Below, piece by piece: positions 58,440-64,000 of a stretch of DNA of 64,000 nt. The DNA lies in contig NZ_JACHGW010000001.1 of NCBI RefSeq assembly GCF_014202505.1, forward strand, positions 868,001 through 932,000, in the 5' to 3' direction. A program made the translations under genes and the position numbers. Position 1 is the first letter of the stretch. Every line of letters starts with the position of its first letter. This stretch comes from Armatimonas rosea (GTDB lineage: Bacteria; Armatimonadota; Armatimonadia; Armatimonadales; Armatimonadaceae). A model generated the notes under the pieces. The model searched no databases. It saw nothing but the letters and a program-made list of their open reading frames with translations, and had not been told where the DNA came from.

Positions 58440-58513
58440 ATTATGAATTTAAAATCGTGAAAAATAAAGCACGTAAATGGGAACTCCTTTTTCTCTCCTA
58501 GTGTTTCTTAGTT

Positions 58514-58536
58514 GGGCGAGGCTGTGAGCCTTGCCA
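58514..58536 (+). promoter_or_regulatory. Hairpin in the leader of the first prepilin gene
   Basis: GGCGAGGCT and AGCCTTGCC with a 3-nt loop, one wobble pair, ending 17 nt before the ATG at 58553. Possibly a translation control or mRNA stability element. Confidence 0.4.
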
Positions 58537-58552
58537 GAAAGAAGGAACTAAA

Positions 58553-59389
58553 ATGGTGTCCCGTCGGTGCCGACAGCGGCTTTTCACGCTTATTGAGCTT
58601 CTTGTGGTGATCGCTATTATTGCCATCCTCGCCGCGATTCTCTTCCCCGTCTTTGCCCAGGCACGGGAGCGTGCACGCTCGACCGCTTGCCTCTCGAATA
58701 TGAAGCAGCTCCTCACGGCCGAGATCATGTATGCACAGGACTACGATGAGATGCTCCCACGGCTGGTGAATGTCTGTGTGCCGGGTATCCCCAACACGAC
58801 CAAAGACTTCTACAACATCACCGACATGTTGCTGCCCTACGTGAAGAATGGCGAGATCTACAAGTGCCCCAGCGACCCCATTGAGCGCTGGAATGGGGGG
58901 ATGCCCACCGGCGGGGCTGTGAGCTACGCTTGGACCCACTACCAGCCGGGCTTTGAGACAGACAGTACCTACGGGCTGCACGCGCGCTATCCTGAGGTCT
59001 GTGGGAGCACAAACTTTGCCGACTCGCTCACCCTCTCTGCAATCGGGGCACCCGCGGATACTGCCTCCATGTATGAGTTCTGGACAACACGTAGCCATGT
59101 CAACGGTGGGCCTTGGTGGCGCTGGAACAACACGGATGTCGTTACCTGGGATTCTTTTGCACGCTATCCAAGGATTTTAACGTCTGGTACCTATAAAACA
59201 CGTGCGGTTCAGCTCGCTATGGGGACACACTTCGGGCTTGCAAACTATGGCTTTATCGATGGACATGTCAAGTCTTTTCGTGCGGGGGCTATTTCTGTGA
59301 CACCATGGACTGCCGCCGCGATCAATGCACGCCGAACCGCTGGTCAGTTGAACCGGAATCTATTGCACTTTGATGCTCAGTATAAATAA
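58553..59389 (+). CDS. DUF1559 domain prepilin-like protein, copy 1
   Basis: 278 aa. Type IV pilin-like N-terminus: [35 protein letters not shown], with the prepilin peptidase site before F(TLIELL). The DUF1559 C-terminus has the H-x9-DG pattern ([17 protein letters not shown]). It is anchored in the inner membrane or assembled in a pseudopilus and exposes a beta domain. Charged start (VSRRCRQ). GAAGGAAC precedes the ATG. Unlike copies 2 and 3, no small lipoprotein gene follows it. Confidence 0.93.
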   Translation: MVSRRCRQRLFTLIELLVVIAIIAILAAILFPVFAQARERARSTACLSNMKQLLTAEIMYAQDYDEMLPRLVNVCVPGIPNTTKDFYNITDMLLPYVKNGEIYKCPSDPIERWNGGMPTGGAVSYAWTHYQPGFETDSTYGLHARYPEVCGSTNFADSLTLSAIGAPADTASMYEFWTTRSHVNGGPWWRWNNTDVVTWDSFARYPRILTSGTYKTRAVQLAMGTHFGLANYGFIDGHVKSFRAGAISVTPWTAAAINARRTAGQLNRNLLHFDAQYK

Positions 59390-59512
59390 TTTTAGATTTG
59401 TGTTCTTACGTTGAGATGAAAGGTGCTTAATACGGTTTTTAAATCTTTAACTTTGGTACGGTCTTTTTCATAAGCTATCTCCTTTAGAGGTAGCCTATAC
59501 CCGGTGCAGCTC

Positions 59513-59544
59513 AGCCTCGTATTTTTTGTGGAAAATACGAGGCT
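59513..59544 (+). terminator. Terminator hairpin after prepilin gene 1
   Basis: AGCCTCGTATTTT and AAAATACGAGGCT, 13-bp perfect stem with a 6-nt loop, 124 nt after the stop. There is no T-run on the + strand but the A/T half of the stem fits either orientation. Nothing else is seen in 59390-59512. Confidence 0.55.
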
Positions 59545-59556
59545 AGATGTGCTTGT

Positions 59557-59584
59557 TTGAAAACCAATTCAGAAAGGGTATACT
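59557..59584 (+). promoter_or_regulatory. Promoter of prepilin gene 2
   Basis: TTGAAA (59557-59562), 16-nt spacer, TATACT (59579-59584). The leader to the ATG at 59658 is about 67 nt and ends with GGAGG. Confidence 0.6.
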
Positions 59585-59657
59585 GGTGCATCGTCTAGCA
59601 TTCAGTGTTGGTTAGCGTTTGGGTATGTCTTTATTCCGTTTTCTGGAGGTTTTTCAA

Positions 59658-60488
59658 ATGAATAATCGTTCGAACAGATCCGCATTCACCCTCATCGAGC
59701 TCCTCGTGGTGATCGCGATCATTGCGATTCTTGCTGCAATTCTTTTCCCTGTCTTTGCTCAGGCACGTGGTAAGGCACGTGCGATCGCCTGTCTGTCCAA
59801 CATGAAGCAGATGGGGACGGCGGCGATGATGTACGCGCAGGACTACGACGAGGTCATGCCGACTTGGTCGCTCTACTGGTTTGCTTACTACAACCCTGCA
59901 CCAACGGGAGCAAAGTTCCCCGACTCCGTGAACCTGTACTGGGATGCACTGCTTCTGCCCTATGTCAAGAGCGGCGATCCGGGCAATCTCTCTGCCCCGA
60001 ATCGTGGGGGGGTCTGGCACTGTCCTGATGCAGAGAACCCCAGCATTGGTGTTCGCAGCTACGGGTATAGCATGGGGCTAACCTACGACACCGATCCGAC
60101 CAGTCCTTTCTTGTACCGCTGCCCGTCCTTGTCGGAGATCGAGGCACCAGCTTCCACGGTCTTTGTCGGTGACTCCGGCTCTTCGGGACGTCTAGGACGC
60201 ACCTACGACTTCCAGGGCTACTACGAGAAGTATGTGGCGAAGATCCAGCCTACCCGAGACTCCCCATGGCGTCACCAGGAAGGGGCCAACTATGTCTACT
60301 GCGACGGCCACGCGAAGTATGGCAAGGGCGACATGATGTACCCACATCCTACTCCCCCAAGCACGGCCTACGCCACGGCACGCCCCCAGGCCAACTGTGC
60401 CCACGCGAAGTACTTCGCGGCTAAGGCGGGAGAGCGAACCTACTGGGCAGCTCAGGCGACCGCGGCGGGCTTCCCCTGTAGCCCATAG
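59658..60488 (+). CDS. DUF1559 domain prepilin-like protein, copy 2
   Basis: 276 aa. N-terminus [41 protein letters not shown]: prepilin cleavage before F. C-terminal H-x9-DG pattern ([17 protein letters not shown]). GGAGG lies before the ATG at 59658, which I prefer to the in-frame ATG at 59619 that has no ribosome site and would put 13 extra residues ahead of the pilin leader. Followed by a small lipoprotein gene 8 nt later. Confidence 0.92.
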   Translation: MNNRSNRSAFTLIELLVVIAIIAILAAILFPVFAQARGKARAIACLSNMKQMGTAAMMYAQDYDEVMPTWSLYWFAYYNPAPTGAKFPDSVNLYWDALLLPYVKSGDPGNLSAPNRGGVWHCPDAENPSIGVRSYGYSMGLTYDTDPTSPFLYRCPSLSEIEAPASTVFVGDSGSSGRLGRTYDFQGYYEKYVAKIQPTRDSPWRHQEGANYVYCDGHAKYGKGDMMYPHPTPPSTAYATARPQANCAHAKYFAAKAGERTYWAAQATAAGFPCSP

Positions 60489-60496
60489 GAGCTTTT

Positions 60497-60694
60497 ATGA
60501 AGACACTCATACTTCTGGCGATTGGCCTTCTGGCGCTGGCGGGCTGCTCGCCAAAACCCGAAGCTACGACCGATAAGGCGCCCCCGACAGGTGCCGGTGC
60601 CGCTGCGCCCGTACAGGCGGCACCCGGTGCTCCTCCGGGAGCGAATCAGCCCTTGACCGATGGTCGGATGGATAAGTCAGACAACGGCAAGTAG
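60497..60694 (+). CDS. Small lipoprotein paired with prepilin 2
   Basis: 65 aa. KTLILLAIGLLALAGC signal with lipobox (LAGC), then a Pro/Ala-rich low-complexity tail (TGAGAAAPVQAAPGAPPGANQPLTDGRMDKSDNGK). AGGAGC precedes the ATG. It is close to the 61722 lipoprotein in design; each lies immediately downstream of a prepilin. It may be a pilotin-like or anchor accessory for the pilin. No named family. Confidence 0.82.
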   Translation: MKTLILLAIGLLALAGCSPKPEATTDKAPPTGAGAAAPVQAAPGAPPGANQPLTDGRMDKSDNGK

Positions 60695-60701
60695 TTAGAT
60701 G

Positions 60702-60741
60702 AAAAATCGCCCGAAGCGCCATGGCGCTTCGGGCGATTTTT
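60702..60741 (+). terminator. Terminator after the first lipoprotein gene
   Basis: Perfect palindrome AAAATCGCCCGAAGCGC / GCGCTTCGGGCGATTTT with a CATG loop, followed by TTTTTT (to 60743). A strong bidirectional intrinsic terminator. Confidence 0.88.
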
Positions 60742-60770
60742 TTGCTCTGGGACAAATATTGGGGGGAAGG

Positions 60771-60776
60771 TATAAT
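60771..60776 (+). promoter_or_regulatory. -10 box of prepilin gene 3
   Basis: TATAAT, about 57 nt before ATG 60834. A -35 resembling GACAAA at 60751-60756 gives a 14-nt spacer, so the -35 assignment is uncertain. Confidence 0.5.
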
Positions 60777-60833
60777 ATCCCTATTCCCTTTGGGGTAGGT
60801 TATCCTTCGTTTAATTATTTGGAGGTTTTTTTC

Positions 60834-61703
60834 ATGGTTTCTACGACACGTCGGTCTGCGTTTACGCTGATCGAGCTCCTCGTGGTGATTGCGATCATCG
60901 CGATCCTTGCTGCAATCCTTTTCCCTGTTTTTGCCCAGGCACGTGAGAAAGCACGTGCGATCAGCTGCCTATCCAACCAGAAGCAGATGGGCGTTGCCCT
61001 CATGATGTACTCGCAGGACTACGACGGTGGCTTCCCGACTTGGTCCGAGTACTGGTACAGTGTCGCCTATGCCATCACCCCGCTCGGGTCCGATACGGCG
61101 GATCGCTACTGGGACGCCAAGCTCCTGCCCTATGTCAAGAGTGGCAACCCTGGCGGTACCCCGACCACATCCCCCGACCGTGGAGGCGTCTGGCACTGCC
61201 CGTCGTCGCCCTACACCAACAGCCAGCGTAGCTACAGTGTCAGCTCCGGCTTCATCTACGACACCGACTCCACCAGCCCCTACAGCTACCGCTACCTGAA
61301 TGAGTCGGAGATGCCCAAGCCCTCGGACACGGTCTTTGTCACCGACGGTGGCCCCGACGGCCGTACCCGGTTCAACTACACGTACTACTCCCTGCCCGCC
61401 TCGGGAGTTGGCAATGGCTACTACTACCGCTTTATCGCGGGGGGGAGCGCCACCAAGGGCGATACCGACGCCGCCTACCGTCACAACGAGGGCTCCAACT
61501 ATGTCTTCTGCGACGGCCACGCTAAGTGGTTCAAGGCCGAGATCATGTTCCCCCACCCGACTCCCCCCAGCACCTCCTACACGGGTGTTGTCGCCGGGTC
61601 GCAGCGCTGTGCGTGGGCGAAGTACTTCGCCGCCAAGCAGAACGAGCGTGACAACAAGGGCAACTCGGCCATCTCTCTCGGCTACGCTTGTTCGGGCTGG
61701 TAA
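60834..61703 (+). CDS. DUF1559 domain prepilin-like protein, copy 3
   Basis: 289 aa. N-terminus [42 protein letters not shown]-x9-DG near the C-terminus ([17 protein letters not shown]). Close in sequence to copy 2 along most of its length (SNxKQMGxAxMMYxQDYD; PTPPSTxY; [14 protein letters not shown]), so a recent duplicate. The ATG at 60834 follows GGAGG. Its small lipoprotein partner follows after 18 nt. Confidence 0.93.
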   Translation: MVSTTRRSAFTLIELLVVIAIIAILAAILFPVFAQAREKARAISCLSNQKQMGVALMMYSQDYDGGFPTWSEYWYSVAYAITPLGSDTADRYWDAKLLPYVKSGNPGGTPTTSPDRGGVWHCPSSPYTNSQRSYSVSSGFIYDTDSTSPYSYRYLNESEMPKPSDTVFVTDGGPDGRTRFNYTYYSLPASGVGNGYYYRFIAGGSATKGDTDAAYRHNEGSNYVFCDGHAKWFKAEIMFPHPTPPSTSYTGVVAGSQRCAWAKYFAAKQNERDNKGNSAISLGYACSGW

Positions 61704-61721
61704 TCTGCAAAAGGAGCTACG

Positions 61722-61916
61722 ATGAAAGTAATTGCGCTGATCTGTCTAGTCGTTCTTGGTGTCTTGAGTGCTGGGTGCCAGAAAGAGGAGCCCAAGCCGG
61801 TGGCGTCCACGGCTCCCGTGGCTAATCCGGCGGCAGGTGCCAATCCCGGAATGGGGCAGGCGGCCCCGGCAAACCTCTCGACCGCAGAGAAAGATAAGAT
61901 CGAAGGTAAGGGGTAG
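61722..61916 (+). CDS. Small lipoprotein paired with prepilin 3
   Basis: 64 aa. KVIALICLVVLGVLSAGC signal with lipobox (SAGC), then a low-complexity tail (KPVASTAPVANPAAGANPGMGQAAPANLSTAEKDKIEGKG). AAGGAGC precedes the ATG. The prepilin 3 stop is 18 nt upstream, so they are co-transcribed. Same arrangement as 59658/60497. Confidence 0.82.
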   Translation: MKVIALICLVVLGVLSAGCQKEEPKPVASTAPVANPAAGANPGMGQAAPANLSTAEKDKIEGKG

Positions 61917-61926
61917 AGACCCCCAA

Positions 61927-61960
61927 GACGCCGGGGTAGCACGCGCTACCCCGGCGTTTT
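61927..61960 (+). terminator. Terminator after the second lipoprotein gene
   Basis: ACGCCGGGGTAGC / GCTACCCCGGCGT stem with an ACGC loop, followed by TTTTATTTT. It also serves the end of the convergent amine oxidase gene, whose stop is at 61959. Confidence 0.85.
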
Positions 61961-62960
61961 ATTTTGTGGCGGAGTCGGCGGCGAGGCGCCCCATGAGGAT
62001 GGAGAACTTAAAGCCATGCCCCGAGCACGCCGAGACGCGCGTGGTCTTGGGCCGAGGATGGTCAAAGACAAAGCTCTCATCGGGGGTGTTGGTGTACAGA
62101 CACGATGCATGGTGCGTCACCTCCGGGCCGAGGCTCGGGAAGCGTGTGGCCGCATAGGCGCGCGCCGCGTCATCGTCGCTGGTGAGGGTGGGGCGATCGG
62201 GCTGGTCGGGAGCGAAGGGGACCTGCGGGATATGGCGGGCAAGCTTCACGCCCGCGATGCGCCCATCGCTGGGGAAGCCGTACCAGTAGCTCTCGGCGTC
62301 GATCCAGACGGGATAGCCAGTGAGCTCTCCCGACAGATAGGTCACCTGCTGGCGTGTCACGGTCAGCGGGAGCGGCGACTCAGGGAAGAGCGTGTTGGTC
62401 CAGGCCCCCGCACAGACAATCACGTGGTCGAAGCTCTCTAGCTCCTCTAGGCTCTCGATAACGATGTTCTCGCGCAGCTCCGCTCCGGCGGCCCGTGCCA
62501 GTCGTGCCTGCGCCCGCACGACCGCGCCCGCGCGCAGGAAGCCCGCATCGCTCTGCCAGATCGCCTGCTCGCCCTCGGCAAGCACCAGCGCCGGGTAGCG
62601 CTCGGCGACCTCAGCGGCGCTGAGGAGCTGGTGCGCCACCCCATTGACCGCGAGTGCCTGCTGCATGCTAGTGAGCTCGGGGTGGTTTTTGGGCGCGAAG
62701 AAGAGCCCCCCACAGCGCACAAAGAGCTCCTCGCCCGCCGCTTGCTCCAGCGCGTCCCAGAGCGGGTAGGCCTGTCCCATGAGCTGGGTGTAGTGCGCCT
62801 CGGGGTAGGCGTAGCGGATGATCCGAGACTCCCCGTGCGACGAGCCCATGCCATGCCCTATCGTAAAGCGCTCGAACCCGACCACGGTGTGGCCCGCCTC
62901 CGCAAGAAACCGGCACGCGGCGCTCCCCACGGCCCCGATACCAACGACAGCGACTTTCAT
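61959..62960 (-). CDS. FAD-dependent amine oxidase of the monomeric sarcosine oxidase / SolA family
   Basis: 333 aa. Cytosolic DAO-fold. N-terminal KVAVVGIGAVGSAACRFLAEAGHTVVGFER (GxGxxG and acidic ribose-binding residue), GMGSSHGESRIIRYAYPE, FDHVIVCAGAWTNTLFP. The MSOX covalent-flavin cysteine region is visible (ASCLYTNTPDESFVF), as is CSGHGFKFS. It oxidises a secondary amine such as sarcosine, N-methyltryptophan or a related compound. The ATG at 62960 overlaps the upstream stop by ATGA; in-frame codons upstream lie in that gene. Confidence 0.9.
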   Translation of the reverse strand: MKVAVVGIGAVGSAACRFLAEAGHTVVGFERFTIGHGMGSSHGESRIIRYAYPEAHYTQLMGQAYPLWDALEQAAGEELFVRCGGLFFAPKNHPELTSMQQALAVNGVAHQLLSAAEVAERYPALVLAEGEQAIWQSDAGFLRAGAVVRAQARLARAAGAELRENIVIESLEELESFDHVIVCAGAWTNTLFPESPLPLTVTRQQVTYLSGELTGYPVWIDAESYWYGFPSDGRIAGVKLARHIPQVPFAPDQPDRPTLTSDDDAARAYAATRFPSLGPEVTHHASCLYTNTPDESFVFDHPRPKTTRVSACSGHGFKFSILMGRLAADSATK

Positions 62961-63979
62961 TGCGCGAGCCGGAACCCATCGGAGTCGCCGCCCTTGCCGG
63001 GGTAGCTCCAGGCGCGTCCCGCGACACGGTGCGATGTGCTTGTGGTGTAGCTGTACCACGATGCGCCTCGGAGGATGCGGTCTTTGCCGGTAGCGGGGCC
63101 TTGCGGGTTCTCCTCGGGCGAGCTGGCGTAGTAGTCCGCGCCGTACCAGTCCGCGCACCACTGGAAGACATTGCCTGCCATGTCCGCGAGCCCGTAGGCA
63201 TTGACAAAGACATGCTCGGTGCGGCTGACGGGGGCAGTCTTATCGCGCTGCTCCCTCATGCTCGACCAGGCCAGGGAGTCGTCGTAGGTATCGCCCCAGG
63301 GAAAGATCGGGCTGGCCTGTCCGCCCTGCGCGGCGTACTCCCACTCGGCCTCGGTGGGGAGGCGCAGCTTCGCCCAGTCCGCCAGCGCCTTGGCCTCGTC
63401 CCAGCTCACGTTCACCATCGGGTGGTCGGGGATCCAGCCCCAGGCGGGAGGCTCGGGCATCTTGCGGTTGGTGGCGGTGCAGAACTCCTGAAACATCCCG
63501 ACGGTCACCGGTGTGCGCCCCAGCTTAAAGGCTGAGAGGGTCACCTTGTGCACAGGCTTGCGGTCGGGTGCGGTATCGGCGCTCCCCATCAGAAAGCTCC
63601 CGGCAGGAATACTGACCATCTGCGCCTTGTAGGCAGCTAAGGTGAGGGGAGCCGGCGGCGGTGCGGGCTTTGCTACTGCCCGCTTGGGCTCCGCGGGGAG
63701 CTTGCCCAGGAGCTCTTGAATCGTCTTTGCCAGTGCGGGGGTGGGCTGGAGCGTGCTGGCCTTGGTCAGGCTCGCCCGCGCTTCGTCGGTCTTGCCCTGC
63801 TTGAGTGCGAGACGCCCCAGCCAGTAGTGGCCCTCGGGCGCGCTGGGCTGGAGTGAAATCGCTTTTCTCGCCTCGCTCGCGGCGGCATCGAGCTTGCCTG
63901 CCACGGCAAGCTGCTCAATGCGCTTGAGAAGGGCGAGATAGCTCTCTGCGGGCTGAACGATGGCGATTAAGAACGGCAT
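62957..63979 (-). CDS. TPR plus formylglycine-generating-enzyme-like (SUMF1) protein
   Basis: 340 aa. Residues about 15-95: TPR-like repeats (ESYLALLKRIEQLAVAGKLDAAASEARKAISLQPSAPEGHYWLGRLALKQGKTDEARASLTKA). Residues about 115-340: FGE-sulfatase/SUMF1 domain (MVSIPAGSFLMGSADTAPDRKPVHKVTLSAFKLGRTPVTVGMFQEFC; HPMVNVSWDEAKALADWAKLRLPTEAEWEYAA; GLADMAGNVFQWCADWYG; ILRGASWYS; GFRLAQ). FGE enzymes form formylglycine in sulfatases, but this subgroup often has other or lost activity. No sulfatase gene is nearby. TAAAAT lies 7 nt before the ATG. Coupled to the oxidase by ATGA. Confidence 0.9.
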   Translation of the reverse strand: MPFLIAIVQPAESYLALLKRIEQLAVAGKLDAAASEARKAISLQPSAPEGHYWLGRLALKQGKTDEARASLTKASTLQPTPALAKTIQELLGKLPAEPKRAVAKPAPPPAPLTLAAYKAQMVSIPAGSFLMGSADTAPDRKPVHKVTLSAFKLGRTPVTVGMFQEFCTATNRKMPEPPAWGWIPDHPMVNVSWDEAKALADWAKLRLPTEAEWEYAAQGGQASPIFPWGDTYDDSLAWSSMREQRDKTAPVSRTEHVFVNAYGLADMAGNVFQWCADWYGADYYASSPEENPQGPATGKDRILRGASWYSYTTSTSHRVAGRAWSYPGKGGDSDGFRLAQ

Positions 63980-63986
63980 GAACGTA

Positions 63987-63992
63987 ATTTTA
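63987..63992 (-). promoter_or_regulatory. -10 box of the SUMF1-like gene
   Basis: TAAAAT on the minus strand, 7 nt from ATG 63979. The -35 region lies beyond the window. Confidence 0.4.
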
Positions 63993-64000
63993 TCGCCCCC

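Overview
The window looks like one chromosomal piece of an Armatimonadota bacterium, probably close to Armatimonas. The taxon is inferred from high G+C, several DUF1559-type prepilins with the [13 protein letters not shown]...[12 protein letters not shown]-terminus, PEP-CTERM proteins, many short intergenic hairpin elements, and sugar-acid and glycan genes typical of that phylum. There are no rRNA, tRNA or CRISPR loci and no complete mobile element. No stretch of 300 bases or more lacks a gene.

Layout. 1-5.7 kb: fumarase beta subunit, a small protein overlapping a DUF2256 gene, an M20 peptidase, a secreted protein, a fibro-slime PEP-CTERM protein and two unknowns. 5.8-11.2 kb: a class Ic-like ribonucleotide reductase operon (nrdB-nrdA) divergent from an Ala/Pro/Val-rich protein across a region of repeated GGCAAAC boxes. 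11.2-17.7 kb: two TrkA-type K+ regulators, then an operon read RDD protein > PP2C phosphatase > Ser/Thr kinase > zinc-ribbon/TPR protein > ABC-2 permease, and a zincin-like protein. 17.7-27.2 kb: deoxysugar/sugar-acid metabolism (2-hydroxyacid dehydrogenase, L-fuconate dehydratase-like enolase, TIM-barrel isomerase, MFS transporter, GH78 rhamnosidase, CUT2-type sugar ABC ATPase), interrupted by a xisI with an internal stop and an unknown gene. 27.2-35.6 kb: YHYH-PEBP fusion, sialidase-like, DCC-family, CBM9-like, GH43-like, S41 and aldo/keto reductase genes.

35.6-47.5 kb is the most unusual part. Two very large paralogous Tat-type lipoproteins flank an AfsR/SARP-like regulator (BTAD + P-loop ATPase + TPR-like), a PEP-CTERM protein and an unknown protein. 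Three of these genes carry the same promoter element: CTAAC units, two of them 11 bp apart, placed exactly 10 nt upstream of a TANNNT -10 box. This is the geometry of SARP binding sites. I infer a small regulon controlled by the regulator inside it. A TolB-like beta-propeller lipoprotein and an SGNH hydrolase follow.

47.5-58.4 kb: RNase H, a BMP-family lipoprotein, MarR, pirin, MqnD, SprT, UbiD, a secreted protein, NUDIX, UbiX, an internally deleted REP-associated transposase (RAYT) between matching hairpins, and RecQ. 58.5-64 kb: three prepilin-like DUF1559 proteins, two of them paired with small lipoproteins, then an FAD amine oxidase and a TPR/formylglycine-generating-enzyme-like protein.

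Genome-wide features visible here: (i) many genes have a TANNNT -10 box 5-7 nt before the start codon, implying leaderless mRNAs; (ii) palindromic repeat elements sit between genes and, in recQ, mqnD and the CBM9-like gene, supply coding sequence; (iii) three perfect DnaA boxes lie in phase inside the CBM9-like gene; (iv) several convergent genes share a CTAG tetramer as overlapping stop codons.
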